Shown: in pieces, positions 8,778 to 18,135 of the stretch | Numbering within the stretch: the stretch's first letter is position 1 | Layout of the letters: each line of letters starts with the position of its first letter | Assembly (NCBI RefSeq): GCF_008868125.1 | Contig: NZ_WAAQ01000001.1 | Span: forward strand, 1,426,001 to 1,490,000 | Direction of reading: 5' to 3' | DNA: 64,000 nt | Source of the DNA: Microbacterium maritypicum | Lineage (GTDB): Bacteria > Actinomycetota > Actinomycetes > Actinomycetales > Microbacteriaceae | Notes under the pieces: model-generated | Seen by the model: the letters and a program-made list of their open reading frames with translations, nothing else | What the model was told of the DNA's origin: nothing | The model's database searches: none | Translations under genes and position numbers: made by a program

Positions 8778-10130
8778 ATGCCCACGCCCCCCGCGATCAT
8801 CGCGCTCCAGGAACGATTCACCGGCACCCTCCTCCTTCCCGATGACGCCGGCTACGAAGAGGCTCGACGGCCGTGGAACCTCGCTGTCGAGCAGCGTCCG
8901 GAGGCGGTCGCGACGCCCGCCGACGTCGAAGACCTCCGCGCACTGCTGATCGCCGCCCAGGAGTCGGGCGTGCGGATCGCGATCCAGCCCGGCGGGCACG
9001 GAGCCCTCGACTCTCTGCGCGGCGCCGTGCTGGTGCGCATGGGTGCGTTCGACGCTCTGGAGATCGACGTCGAGAGCGGCATCGCGAAGATCGGTGCCGG
9101 CGTGCGCTGGGGATCGGTCGTCGAGGCCCTGGAAGGCACCGGATGGGTCGCACCGGCCGGCACCAGCCCCGTCGTCAGCGTCGCCGGGTACACCCTGGGC
9201 GGCGGACACTCGTGGTTCAGTCGCACGGCAGGTCTCGGCTCGGACAACCTCCGTGCGGCCTGGGTGCTGCGCACAGACGGCACGCACGAACGCGTCGATG
9301 ACGATGTCGACCCCGATCTCATGTGGGCACTGCGAGGAGCCGGCGGACTCGTGGGCGTGGTGACCGCACTCGAGATCGACCTCATCAGCGCGCCCGCCGT
9401 CTGGGGTGCGAATCTCACCTTCGACGTCGCGGATGCCCCGGCGGTCGTCCGTGCCGTCCGCGACCTCGCCGCTTCCGCTCCACCCACGCTGAACGTCTTC
9501 CTGGACTCGATGCGCATGCCCGATGCCCCCCAGCTCCCCGAGCAGATCAGGGGGCGCAGCTTCCTCACCGTGCAGGCCCTGTCGACGGACGGGCCGCAGG
9601 AGGCGCTGATCGACACGGTGCGCCAGGCCGGCGAGGTGAGCAGCGACGTCACCGGTCCGACCTCGCCGGCGGCTCTCGCTGCCGCCTCCGGCGAACCCAC
9701 GGACCCGACGCCCGGGGGCGGCGCATCGATGGCGTTGAGCGTCCTCGACGATGCGACCATCGATGCGCTGCTCGAATTCCGCGAGCTCCCGGAGCAGTCG
9801 CCGATCATGGGCATCGGCATCCGCATGCTCGGCGGCGCGCTCGACGTACCGCGACGCCAGGGCCTCGCCTCTCTGGAGTCCGTGGGGTGGCTGCTGCACG
9901 CTCTCGTGCCGATCATCCCGGGAGTGCCCACCGCACCGGGAGAGGCGAGTCTGGTCGCGTTCCGGGAACTGCTGGCACCGAACGAGGCCCCGCAGACCGT
10001 GACGACCTTCCTCGATCCGGAGCAGACGCTCCAGAACTGCGGGTCGGCCGACGAGATCGCCCGGCTTCGCGATCTGCGGATGCGCTTCGATCCTGACGCC
10101 GTCCTGCACGACGGGCGCCTGCCGCGCTGA
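8778..10130 (+). CDS. FAD-binding oxidoreductase of the berberine-bridge/VAO type
   Basis: Protein of 450 residues with an N-terminal FAD-binding PCMH-type domain: QPGGHG (about 72-77) marks the flavin-binding loop, and SVAGYTLGGGHSW (about 134-146) the second FAD contact. It lacks a clear signal peptide, so it is likely cytoplasmic. The ATG at 8778 is preferred to one 18 bases upstream because TACGGT (8766-8771) lies six bases before it. It is convergent with the response regulator gene. Function beyond flavin-dependent oxidation of a small molecule cannot be stated. Confidence 0.82.
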   Translation: MPTPPAIIALQERFTGTLLLPDDAGYEEARRPWNLAVEQRPEAVATPADVEDLRALLIAAQESGVRIAIQPGGHGALDSLRGAVLVRMGAFDALEIDVESGIAKIGAGVRWGSVVEALEGTGWVAPAGTSPVVSVAGYTLGGGHSWFSRTAGLGSDNLRAAWVLRTDGTHERVDDDVDPDLMWALRGAGGLVGVVTALEIDLISAPAVWGANLTFDVADAPAVVRAVRDLAASAPPTLNVFLDSMRMPDAPQLPEQIRGRSFLTVQALSTDGPQEALIDTVRQAGEVSSDVTGPTSPAALAAASGEPTDPTPGGGASMALSVLDDATIDALLEFRELPEQSPIMGIGIRMLGGALDVPRRQGLASLESVGWLLHALVPIIPGVPTAPGEASLVAFRELLAPNEAPQTVTTFLDPEQTLQNCGSADEIARLRDLRMRFDPDAVLHDGRLPR

Positions 10131-10133
10131 GGA

Positions 10134-10823
10134 TCAGGTCGCGGGTCCGCGGCTCCGCTTCCAGTGGTACTCGGTCTCCGGCCGTCCGCGCGTGCCGTAC
10201 CGTGCGGACCGGGTGAGCACGCCTTCCGCGACCAGATGCTCCAGGTAGCGGCGCACCGCCACCCTGGACATGCCCAGACGCTCGGCGGCCTCGCTCGCCG
10301 ACAGGGGACCGTCGGTGCGCAGTTCTGCGGTGACCCTGTCCAACGAGGCCGCCGAGAGCCCCTTGGGAAGCACGATCGTTCCGGTGGAGCGGCCGAGCAA
10401 TGCGTCGATCTCCGCCTGCGTGGCTTCGCCGTCTGTGGCACGGGCCTGCTCCCGATGCGTGCGGTACTGCTCCATCCGCTCGCGGAACACCGCGAAGGGG
10501 AACGGTTTGACGAGGTACTGGAACACACCGAGCGCCGCCATCTGCCGCACGGCCTCCGCGTCGCGCACGCCGGTGATGGCGATCACGTCCACGGCGGCGG
10601 AGCGGCCGCGCAGCGCGCGGAGCACATCGATGCCGGAGCCGTCGGGCATCGTGATGTCGAGCAGAACGAGGTCGAACGTGCCAGGGCGATCGAGCACGGC
10701 CGTCACGGCGGCACGGGCACCCGTGCATTCGCCGGCGACCTCGAACCCTTCGAGACGTGCCACATAGTCGCGATGCAGTTCGAGGGTCAGAGAATCGTCG
10801 TCGACGATGAGGGTGCGGATCAT
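10134..10823 (-). CDS. Response regulator, CitB/DctR family
   Basis: Regulator of 229 residues: receiver domain (1-120) with acidic pocket D8/D9, phospho-acceptor D56 and the conserved K108-P, then a winged-helix output domain (about 165-225). This layout matches DpiA/CitB/DctR regulators of organic-acid uptake. The start overlaps the kinase stop by 4 bases (ATGA). The divergent neighbour is dctA, its probable target gene. Confidence 0.9.
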   Translation of the reverse strand: MIRTLIVDDDSLTLELHRDYVARLEGFEVAGECTGARAAVTAVLDRPGTFDLVLLDITMPDGSGIDVLRALRGRSAAVDVIAITGVRDAEAVRQMAALGVFQYLVKPFPFAVFRERMEQYRTHREQARATDGEATQAEIDALLGRSTGTIVLPKGLSAASLDRVTAELRTDGPLSASEAAERLGMSRVAVRRYLEHLVAEGVLTRSARYGTRGRPETEYHWKRSRGPAT

Positions 10824-12103
10824 TGCTGCGACCTCCGCGGTGACGCGGCCGGAAGGATGACCCGGAATGTCGTCGGGTCGTCGCTCACCGTCACCGAGCC
10901 GCCCGCTCCTATCACCACGGAACGCACGAGCGCCAGGCCGATGCCGCGTCCCTGCGCATCGGCGGGCTTCGTGGAGTAGCCCTGGTCGAAGATCCGCTCA
11001 CGCACGGCCGGCGGGATTCCGGGACCGCTGTCCGAAACCTCCAGCACGATCCCCGCACCCTCGTGCGAGCGGAGAGAGACCTGCACCCAGCGGTCGTCCG
11101 ACTCGACGGCGGCATCCATGGCGTTGTCGACGAGGTTGCCGAGCACCGAGACGGCATCGACGGGCGACAGCGGCGTGCGGGGTGCGTCCGGCTCGATGTG
11201 CACCCGCCAGTCGATGCCGCGCTCCTTGGCCTGGGAGGCCTTGCCCAGCAGGAGCGCGCCGACAGCGGGATCACCGTGACGTCGCGCGGTCACCTGATCG
11301 ACGAGCGACTGGCTCTGTCGAGACGTCTCCGTGAGGATCTCGATCGCCTCGTCACGGCGTCCGAGCTCGAGCAGCGCCACCGCCGCGTGCATCCGGTTCC
11401 CGTGCTCGTGGGTCTGTGCACGCAGGGCCTCGCCGAGGGTGCGGATCGACTCGTACGAGGACACCGCGTCGCGCACCTGCCCGGGCGGCAGGTCGCCGGC
11501 GATGCGACGGGTCACCCGACGGGCGATCACCGCGCCGCCGGCGCCGAGCGCGACGAGGCCCACCGTGATACCGAGCGTGAGCGGCAGGCGGCGGATCAGG
11601 GTATCGGTGATGGATTCTGTCGTCACACCGGCGGCGACCCAGCCGATCAGTTCTCCATCCGCTGCGGTGACGGGAGTGATCGTGCGCACGGAGGGTCCGA
11701 GGGTTCCGGTGAACTCCTCGGTCAGAGTCTGCGGTGACGCGGGGATCGTGCCCAGGTAGATCCCGCCGATCTGGTCGGCGTCGGGGTGGGTGATCCGCGT
11801 GCCGTCCGGGGTCATGACCGTGATGAAGTCGAGCCCCGCGCCGGCGATCACGTCGAGGGAGTACGGCTCGAGCACCTGGGTCGCCGCGCCCTGATCGTTC
11901 GAGCGCAGACCGTCGATCACCAGAGGCGAGGCGGCGAAGGAGGCCGAGGTGGCCGCCGTCACCCGTTCGGCCTCGGCGCGGATCGATCGTTGCGCTTCGA
12001 TGACGAGGAAGACCGCCACGAGGGCGCCGATCACGACCGCCGCGACAAGCAGCACCACGAAGACGCGTGAGGCGGTGCTGCGGCTGCGGGAGGTGTGCGC
12101 CAT
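10820..12103 (-). CDS. Sensor histidine kinase, DctS/CitA-like but compact
   Basis: Membrane kinase of 427 residues. TM1 (about 13-36) and TM2 (about 173-194) flank an extracellular Cache/PDC-like sensor of about 135 residues. The HEH motif at 232-234 replaces the usual HEF of this family, followed by GNRMH. N box DNAMDA, G1 SDSGPG and G2 GRGIGLA are present near the C terminus. Only about 35 residues separate TM2 from the phospho-histidine, so the cytoplasmic PAS domain typical of CitA/DcuS is missing. The ATG at 12103 follows GGAGG eight bases upstream; a frame extension to 12151 is less likely. Confidence 0.88.
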   Translation of the reverse strand: MAHTSRSRSTASRVFVVLLVAAVVIGALVAVFLVIEAQRSIRAEAERVTAATSASFAASPLVIDGLRSNDQGAATQVLEPYSLDVIAGAGLDFITVMTPDGTRITHPDADQIGGIYLGTIPASPQTLTEEFTGTLGPSVRTITPVTAADGELIGWVAAGVTTESITDTLIRRLPLTLGITVGLVALGAGGAVIARRVTRRIAGDLPPGQVRDAVSSYESIRTLGEALRAQTHEHGNRMHAAVALLELGRRDEAIEILTETSRQSQSLVDQVTARRHGDPAVGALLLGKASQAKERGIDWRVHIEPDAPRTPLSPVDAVSVLGNLVDNAMDAAVESDDRWVQVSLRSHEGAGIVLEVSDSGPGIPPAVRERIFDQGYSTKPADAQGRGIGLALVRSVVIGAGGSVTVSDDPTTFRVILPAASPRRSQQ

Positions 12104-12249
12104 CGCTTCCTCCGATCGTCGATGCTCAGGTGCCGTGACCAATACGACCACAACTCGCCCCGATGCGTGAAGTCGGACACCGTGATCACTGATCGGCGGC
12201 GAAGCAGCCGCCCACCCGGACGAAGACGTCGAAGATCGAGGAGGACGCG

Positions 12250-13689
12250 ATGGCGCTCACAACAGGATTCTCACTGCCGAAGTTCAATTGGCGCCGAGGG
12301 AAGCAATCGTGGGATCGGCACACGTGGCTGTATGTGTCCGTGCTCCTCGCGGTCGTGCTCGGCGCCGTCGTCGGCCTCGTCTGGCCGGAGGTCGGACAGG
12401 CGTTCGAACCGCTGGGCAAGGGTTTCGTCGCGCTGATCAAGATGATGATCGCGCCGATCATCTTCTGCACGATCGTGGTCGGGGTGGGTTCCATCGCAAA
12501 GGCGGCCACCGTCGGCAAGATCGGGGGGCTGGCGCTGCTGTACTTCATGATCATGTCCACCTTCGCGCTCGCGATCGGACTCGTCGTCGGCAACATCATC
12601 CACCCCGGCGCGGGACTGGACATGGCCTCCTCCACCTACGACGCGGTCGAAGCGGAGGCCAAGACGACGCAGGAGTTCATCCTCGGCATCATCCCGACCA
12701 CGTTCTTCTCGGCCTTCACCGGGGAGAGCGTGCTGCAGGTGCTGTTCATCGCGCTGCTCGTCGGCTTCGCCCTCCAGGGGCTGGGGGACCGCGGCGCCCC
12801 GATCATGGAGGCCGTCAAGCAGCTCCAGAAGCTGGTCTTCCGCATCCTCGGGATGATCCTGTGGCTCGCGCCGCTCGGAGCGTTCGGTGCGATCGCGGCC
12901 GTCGTGGGCAAGACCGGCGTCGCGGCGATCTGGAGCCTGGGCACGCTGATGATCGCGTTCTACATCACCTGCATCCTGTTCATCGTCGTGATCCTCGGGG
13001 TGCTGCTGTGGACGGTGACCCGCGTGAACATCTTCGCCCTCATGAAGTACCTGGCCAGGGAGTACCTGCTCATCGTCGGCACCTCCTCGTCGGAATCGGC
13101 GCTTCCTCGACTGATCGCGAAGATGGAGTTCGTCGGCGTCTCCAAGCCCGTGGTGGGCATCACCGTCCCGACCGGGTACTCGTTCAACCTCGACGGTACG
13201 GCGATCTACCTCACGATGGCCTCGCTGTTCATCGCCACGGGCATGGGGCAGCCGATGACGATCGGTGAGCAGATCGGTCTGCTGGTGTTCATGATCATCG
13301 CGAGCAAGGGTGCAGCGGGGGTCACCGGTGCCGGTCTTGCCACCCTCGCCGGTGGTCTCCAGGCCTATCGTCCCGATCTGGTGGACGGTGTCGGCGTGAT
13401 CGTGGGCATCGACCGGTTCATGTCGGAAGGGCGCGCGCTCACGAACTTCACGGGCAACGCGGTGGCGACGCTCCTCATCGGCACCTGGACGAAGCAGATC
13501 GACCGCGACCGCGTGCGTCGGGTGCTCAGCGGCGAAGTCCCCTTCGACGAGTCGCTGCTCGACGGCGTGGACGCCCACGGGCAGGTGGATGCCCCGCAGG
13601 CCGCTGACGTGCAGGAGCTTCGTGAGGCGGCCGTCGCAGAGATGGCGGCGAAGGAGGAACGGGCCAGAGCTCGCGCAGAACGCGCCTGA
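12250..13689 (+). CDS. dctA: DctA, dicarboxylate:cation symporter
   Basis: Transporter of 479 residues of the DAACS family, importing C4-dicarboxylates such as succinate, fumarate and malate with cations. About eight membrane helices plus re-entrant loops are visible. The signature serine-rich hairpin SSSESALPR lies near 278, and LDGTAIY near 315 forms the substrate/cation site. The ATG is preceded by GAGGAGGA. The divergent two-component system probably controls its expression. The acidic, lysine-rich C-terminal tail (about 440-479) is cytoplasmic. Confidence 0.92.
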   Translation: MALTTGFSLPKFNWRRGKQSWDRHTWLYVSVLLAVVLGAVVGLVWPEVGQAFEPLGKGFVALIKMMIAPIIFCTIVVGVGSIAKAATVGKIGGLALLYFMIMSTFALAIGLVVGNIIHPGAGLDMASSTYDAVEAEAKTTQEFILGIIPTTFFSAFTGESVLQVLFIALLVGFALQGLGDRGAPIMEAVKQLQKLVFRILGMILWLAPLGAFGAIAAVVGKTGVAAIWSLGTLMIAFYITCILFIVVILGVLLWTVTRVNIFALMKYLAREYLLIVGTSSSESALPRLIAKMEFVGVSKPVVGITVPTGYSFNLDGTAIYLTMASLFIATGMGQPMTIGEQIGLLVFMIIASKGAAGVTGAGLATLAGGLQAYRPDLVDGVGVIVGIDRFMSEGRALTNFTGNAVATLLIGTWTKQIDRDRVRRVLSGEVPFDESLLDGVDAHGQVDAPQAADVQELREAAVAEMAAKEERARARAERA

Positions 13690-13701
13690 GGAGAGGGTGA
13701 G

Positions 13702-13737
13702 GGATGCGGGAGACCGGCTGAGCCGGCTCCCGCATCC
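13702..13737. terminator. Bidirectional terminator between dctA and a DUF5302 gene
   Basis: Stem GGATGCGGGAG plus CCGGC (one bulged A) pairs with GCCGG plus CTCCCGCATCC around a TGA loop. It sits in the short gap between convergent genes. There is no T-run, as is usual in high-GC actinobacteria. Confidence 0.7.
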
Positions 13738-13743
13738 GCGCGG

Positions 13744-13920
13744 TCAACCGCTCTTGCGTCGGAACTCGCGCCGGGTCTGCGGGGCGTTCGCACTGTGCAC
13801 GGCGGAGTCGCCGTCGAGGTGTGCCTCGCCCTGCCGGTGGTGCGCGTTCTTCTTCTCGAGCGCTTCCTTGAACTTGCGCTTCATCTCCTCGGAGGAGGAG
13901 GCGCCTTCTTCGGTGCTCAT
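13744..13920 (-). CDS. Small DUF5302-family protein
   Basis: A 58-residue highly charged protein beginning MSTEEGASSSEEMKRKFKEA and ending RREFRRKSG. The order acidic/serine-rich start, lysine-rich helix with KFKEALEKK, then HRQGEAH and a basic tail matches the actinobacterial DUF5302 family, whose function is unknown. TAGGCT (complement of 13927-13932) six bases before the ATG supports the start as leaderless. Codon use is normal for the genome. Confidence 0.8.
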   Translation of the reverse strand: MSTEEGASSSEEMKRKFKEALEKKNAHHRQGEAHLDGDSAVHSANAPQTRREFRRKSG

Positions 13921-13951
13921 GCCCCGAGCCTAGAGCACGCGCTCTGGCGGG

Positions 13952-14545
13952 TCACCCTCGCCGGTGTCGCACACACACGTCGATCAGCGCTCCGAGCCCG
14001 ATCGCGAGCACGATCGACACGGGCACCGCGACGAGCGGTCCACCGGGGAGGATCGCCGCGACGGCCGCCCCTACGGCGGCCTGGTACAGCGCCCACCCGG
14101 TCGCAGCGAGGGCGACGAGGGCGAGGTAGCGGGGAGGAGGGATGCGCGAGGCCCCCGCGACCAGGTTGATCGCCAGTCGCGCGAAGGGCACGAACCGGGC
14201 GGTGAACAGCACCGTCGCCATCCCGCCGTCCAATCGGCGTCGGGCCCACGCCAGAGCCTGTTGCACGCGGGGGACCCGCATCCACCGCCAGCGCTGCGTA
14301 CCCACCGACCACCCGATCAGGTAGCAGCACGCGTCTCCGACGGTCGCGGCGACCGCGGCACACACCACCACGGCCCAAAGTGGTGGTGAACCGGTCGTCA
14401 CCGCGATGGCACCGAGTGCGGTCACCGCGACCTCGCCCGGCACCACGACGAAGAAGGCATCCCCGACCACCAGCAGGCTCATCAGCACCAGACTCCACGG
14501 GCTCGAGAGCGATGCGGTCAGCAGATCCATCGGCACGTCGCCCAC
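13952..14545 (-). CDS. DedA-like (VTT domain) membrane protein
   Basis: Membrane protein of 197 residues with four to five hydrophobic segments. It fits the DedA/SNARE-associated (VTT) family: P-G-E in the first re-entrant loop (VVPGEVAV, about 35-42), GDACCYLIGW (about 69-78), and the conserved basic motif FTARFVPFARLAINLVAG (about 112-129). DedA proteins are linked to lipid flipping and membrane homeostasis. The start is uncertain: GTG at 14545 is used here and ATG at 14530 is equally possible. Convergent with the DUF5302 side and divergent from the glycosyltransferase fusion. Confidence 0.82.
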   Translation of the reverse strand: MGDVPMDLLTASLSSPWSLVLMSLLVVGDAFFVVVPGEVAVTALGAIAVTTGSPPLWAVVVCAAVAATVGDACCYLIGWSVGTQRWRWMRVPRVQQALAWARRRLDGGMATVLFTARFVPFARLAINLVAGASRIPPPRYLALVALAATGWALYQAAVGAAVAAILPGGPLVAVPVSIVLAIGLGALIDVCVRHRRG

Positions 14546-14676
14546 TGTGCCCGCAACGGGTGAACGGGAACCAAAGACCGGATAGCCGGTGACCCGCTCT
14601 CCAGCATCCGGTGAACATCTGGTGCGCAGGGGCGTCTGCGGCGAACACGGCCCCCGAGGCCCGTCATCCTGGGGCT

Positions 14677-16617
14677 GTGAGAGTAGCGATCGTCACGGAG
14701 TCCTTCCTTCCGCACATGAACGGCGTCACCGGTTCGGTGCTGCAGATCCTTCGCCACCTCGAACGGCGAGGACACGAGGCGCACGTGATCGCGCCCGCCG
14801 CCGTCGGCGCACCGACCGAGATCAGCGGGGCCAGGATCGAAGCGATCCCCAGCCTCCCGCTCCCGGGGTACCGTCACGTCAGGCTCGGCACGTCGAGCGC
14901 TCGCCGCGTCGCCGCCTCGCTCGCGCGCTTCCAGCCCGATGTGGTGCACCTCGCCTCTCCGTTCGCTCTGGGGTGGCGGGGGGTGCTCGCGGCCGAACGC
15001 CTGGAACTCCCCGCCGTCGCTGCGTATCAGACCGACGTCGCGGCGTACACCGAGCGCTACGGGATCGCCGCCACCACAGGTATCGCCCACACTCACATCA
15101 CCCGTCTCCACCGGCGCGCGACGATGACTCTGGCGCCATCGGCGGATGCGGCCCAGCAACTCGCCGCGCTCGGCATCGATCGCGTCCGACGCTGGGGGAG
15201 AGGAGTCGATGCCGAGCGTTTCCACCCCTCCCGGCGAGAGAGCGCGCTCCGCGCCGGCTGGGGCGCCGAAGTCGTCATCGGCTACGTCGGACGCCTCGCT
15301 CCCGAGAAGCAGGTCGAAGACCTCGCCGCGCTCCGTGGCATCCCGGGGACGCGTCTGGTGATCGTCGGGGACGGACCCAGCAGAGCGCGGCTGGAGAGCC
15401 GGCTCCCCGATGCCCTGTTCCTCGGCCACCTCGAAGGCGGAGCGCTGGCGGCGGCGATGGCGTCGTTCGACCTGTTCGTGCACCCGGGAGAGAGTGAGAC
15501 CTTCGGGCAGACCCTGCAGGAAGCGCACGCGAGCGGCGTCCCCGTCGTCGCCACGGGTCGCGGCGGCCCGCTCGACCTCGTGCGCATGGGGATCGACGGA
15601 TGGCTGTATCGGCCGGGAGACCTCGACGACCTGAGGATGCGCGTGGCCGACCTGGCCGGAGATACGCGCAAGCGACGCGCCTTCGGCGAGGCGGGCCGCG
15701 ACGCCGTGCAGGAACGCAGCTGGGAGAGCGTCTGCGATCAGCTCCTCGAGCACTTCGCGGAGGCACGACGGCTGCACGCGGCGGACACCGGGGCTCGCGC
15801 TCGCCGCATCGTGCGCCCCGAGTCGCCCGCACCGGTCGCCGCCCGCCGATGGCAGCGCTACGTCGCGCTCGGGGACTCGCTCACCGAAGGACTCTGCGAC
15901 CCGGCCCCGGACGGAGCCCTGCGAGGGTGGGCCGACCGCCTCGCGCTGCTGCTCGCCGCCAGGGGAGGCCTGCACTACGCGAACCTGGCCATCCGCTCGA
16001 AGCGCGTGCAGGACCTGTCCGGCCCCCAACTGGCGAGGGCGCTCGAGCTGCGGCCCGACCTCGTGTCGATCCTGATCGGAGCCAACGACCTCGTGAAGCG
16101 CCGTGTCGATGTCGCCGCGCTCGCCGCCGAGGTCGAAGGGGCGGTGCGGCAGCTGCGGGGGATCGGCGCCGACGTGCTCCTGGTCACCCCGTTCCTGCCC
16201 GGCCGACGCGCTGCAGCCCTCTACACCCGGCGGTTCTCCGCCTTCGCCACCGCGCTGACGGGGATCGCGACCCGCACCGGGGCGATCCTGATCGATACGG
16301 ATCTGCACCCCTCGCTGGCCGAGCGTCCGAACTGGGGGGAAGACCTCGTGCACCTGAGCAGCCGAGGCCACCGCTTCCTCGCCTACCGGGCCGGTGAGAT
16401 GCTCGGGGTGCCCGATGCCGACGCGCTCGGAGCGCTCGATGCCGCGATGCACGAGCACGAGCCCATCGGCGCGGGGGTGTGGTGGCGTCGGCACGCGCTG
16501 CCCTGGGTCTGGCGTCGTCTGCACGGTCGGGCAGCCGGTGACGGGAGGGTCGCGAAGCACGATGACTACGTCTACCTCGGTCGGTCGTCCGCAGCGCGTT
16601 CCGCGTTCGTGGGGTGA
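14677..16617 (+). CDS. Fusion protein: GT4 glycosyltransferase plus SGNH/GDSL hydrolase
   Basis: One uninterrupted frame of 646 residues joins two enzymes. Residues 1-365 are a GT-B, GT4-family glycosyltransferase resembling mannosyltransferases: N-terminal glycine loop with NGVTGSV (15-21), GRLAPEK (205-211) at the donor site, and the E-x7-E motif with E274 and E282. After a linker (about 366-390), residues 391-580 form an SGNH hydrolase: block I GDSL (399-402), N436 in the block II region, GAND (468-471) and the catalytic pair D556-x-x-H559. The tail to 646 is basic. The GTG at 14677 is chosen because the family N terminus RVAIVTESF begins there. No signal peptide, so both activities should be cytoplasmic. 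Confidence 0.88.
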   Translation: MRVAIVTESFLPHMNGVTGSVLQILRHLERRGHEAHVIAPAAVGAPTEISGARIEAIPSLPLPGYRHVRLGTSSARRVAASLARFQPDVVHLASPFALGWRGVLAAERLELPAVAAYQTDVAAYTERYGIAATTGIAHTHITRLHRRATMTLAPSADAAQQLAALGIDRVRRWGRGVDAERFHPSRRESALRAGWGAEVVIGYVGRLAPEKQVEDLAALRGIPGTRLVIVGDGPSRARLESRLPDALFLGHLEGGALAAAMASFDLFVHPGESETFGQTLQEAHASGVPVVATGRGGPLDLVRMGIDGWLYRPGDLDDLRMRVADLAGDTRKRRAFGEAGRDAVQERSWESVCDQLLEHFAEARRLHAADTGARARRIVRPESPAPVAARRWQRYVALGDSLTEGLCDPAPDGALRGWADRLALLLAARGGLHYANLAIRSKRVQDLSGPQLARALELRPDLVSILIGANDLVKRRVDVAALAAEVEGAVRQLRGIGADVLLVTPFLPGRRAAALYTRRFSAFATALTGIATRTGAILIDTDLHPSLAERPNWGEDLVHLSSRGHRFLAYRAGEMLGVPDADALGALDAAMHEHEPIGAGVWWRRHALPWVWRRLHGRAAGDGRVAKHDDYVYLGRSSAARSAFVG

Positions 16618-16636
16618 CCTCGGCCAGGGCGGGCGG

Positions 16637-17959
16637 TCAGCGTCGCCCCATGCCGTGGTACTGCCAACCGGCGGCACGCCAGGCCGCGGAGTCGAGACAG
16701 TTGCGACCGTCGACGATGATCCGTCCGCGCACGAGAGCGCCGGCATGCTCGGGGGAGAGGTCGCGGCGGTACTCGTCCCACTCGGTGACGACGACGACGG
16801 CATCGGCTTCCCTCAGGGCGTCGTCACGGTCGCGGGCGTAGCCGAGCTGAGGGTGAAGAGCCGCCGCGTTGTCGAGTGCGGCCGGATCGGTCACGACGAC
16901 GTCCGCACCCAGCCCCCGCAGGCGGACGGCGACGTCGAGGGCAGGGGAGTCGCGGATGTCGTCGCTGAAGGGTTTGAAGGCGGCGCCGAGCACGGCGATC
17001 CTGCGGCCGAACACCAGTCCGCCCAGGGCGTCGACCACGATCTGCACCGCTCGGTCGCGACGCCGGAGGTTGATCGCGTCGACTTCGCGCAGGAAGCCGA
17101 CCGCTTCCCCTCGACCGAGTTCCTCCGCCCGGGCGGTGAACGCTCGGATGTCCTTCGGGAGGCAGCCCCCGCCGAAGCCGATACCCGCGCCCAGGTATCG
17201 TCGCCCGATCCGGGTGTCGTGGCCGAGCGCGTCGGCGAGCAGAGCGACGTCGGCGCCCGACGCTTCCGCGATCTCCGCCATCGCGTTGATGAACGAGATC
17301 TTGGTGGCGAGGAAGGCATTGGCCGCGCCCTTCACGAGTTCGGCCGTCGCGAGGTCCGTGACCAGGAACGGCGTCCCGGCGTCGATGCTCGAGGCGTACA
17401 CCTCTCGAAGCACGCCGACGGCGCGCTCTCCGGCGGCATCCGCCTCGGCGCCGACCACGAGGCGATCCGGTGTCAGGGTGTCGTGCACCGCCCATCCCTC
17501 GCGGAGGAACTCGGGGTTCCACACGAGTGCGGCTCCGGCGGCGACGACGCGCTCCGCCAGTCCTGCGGCGGTTCCCACCGGCACGGTCGACTTGCCCGCC
17601 ACCACGTCTCCCGCACGCAGGTGGGGGAGCAGGGCATCGAGCGCCGCGTGGACGTAGTGGAGATCCGCGGCGTGACCCCCAGGAATCTGAGGGGTCCCGA
17701 CGGCGAGGAAGTGCACCTGCGCACCCGAGGCGTCCGCCATCCGGCTGCTGAAGCGCAGCCGTCCCGAGCTCAGGCCGTCCGCGAGGAGCTCCGAGAGCCG
17801 CGGCTCGAAGAACGGCGCCGATCCGGCGGCCAGAGCGCTCACCTTCTGCTCATCGACGTCGATGCCGATGACGTCGTGTCCGATCGAGGCCATGGCGGCG
17901 GCGTGCACGGCACCGAGGTACCCGCAGCCGATCACTGACAAGCGCATGGGCTCCACCAC
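16637..17959 (-). CDS. UDP-glucose 6-dehydrogenase family protein
   Basis: Protein of 440 residues of the UDP-glucose/GDP-mannose dehydrogenase family; it oxidises a nucleotide sugar to its uronic acid with two NAD+. N-terminal Rossmann motif GCGYLG (11-16), lysine in the central segment (K210), and the catalytic cysteine in GGGCLPKD (C266) are all present, followed by the C-terminal domain (about 310-430). The GTG at 17959 has GAGGAG eight bases upstream; an ATG at 17947 beginning MRLSVIG is the alternative. Convergent with the glycosyltransferase fusion, so a role in surface glycoconjugates is plausible but not shown. Confidence 0.88.
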   Translation of the reverse strand: MVEPMRLSVIGCGYLGAVHAAAMASIGHDVIGIDVDEQKVSALAAGSAPFFEPRLSELLADGLSSGRLRFSSRMADASGAQVHFLAVGTPQIPGGHAADLHYVHAALDALLPHLRAGDVVAGKSTVPVGTAAGLAERVVAAGAALVWNPEFLREGWAVHDTLTPDRLVVGAEADAAGERAVGVLREVYASSIDAGTPFLVTDLATAELVKGAANAFLATKISFINAMAEIAEASGADVALLADALGHDTRIGRRYLGAGIGFGGGCLPKDIRAFTARAEELGRGEAVGFLREVDAINLRRRDRAVQIVVDALGGLVFGRRIAVLGAAFKPFSDDIRDSPALDVAVRLRGLGADVVVTDPAALDNAAALHPQLGYARDRDDALREADAVVVVTEWDEYRRDLSPEHAGALVRGRIIVDGRNCLDSAAWRAAGWQYHGMGRR

Positions 17960-18135
17960 AGCGGATGCTCCTCACACGGGAGCGACCGCGCGGTGAACGG
18001 GCTGTGACCGGCCGATGTCGTATCCACGATGCGTGACGACGCGCTGGATTCGAGGTCCGCGCTGGTAGGGTGGATGAGGTTGACCTGTGTCAACTGCACA
18101 ATTTCACATCGACTCATGGAGCGATCGGCGGAGAA

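Noticed and set aside
7794-10109. A 771-codon complement-strand frame over the FMN reductase and FAD oxidoreductase
   Set aside because: Both sense genes have clear cofactor motifs and starts; the antisense frame has none.
18082-18095. TTGAC-CTGT-GTCAA before pnp as a defined operator
   Set aside because: The arms are only five bases and no regulator family is implied; it is mentioned only in the note on the pnp leader region.
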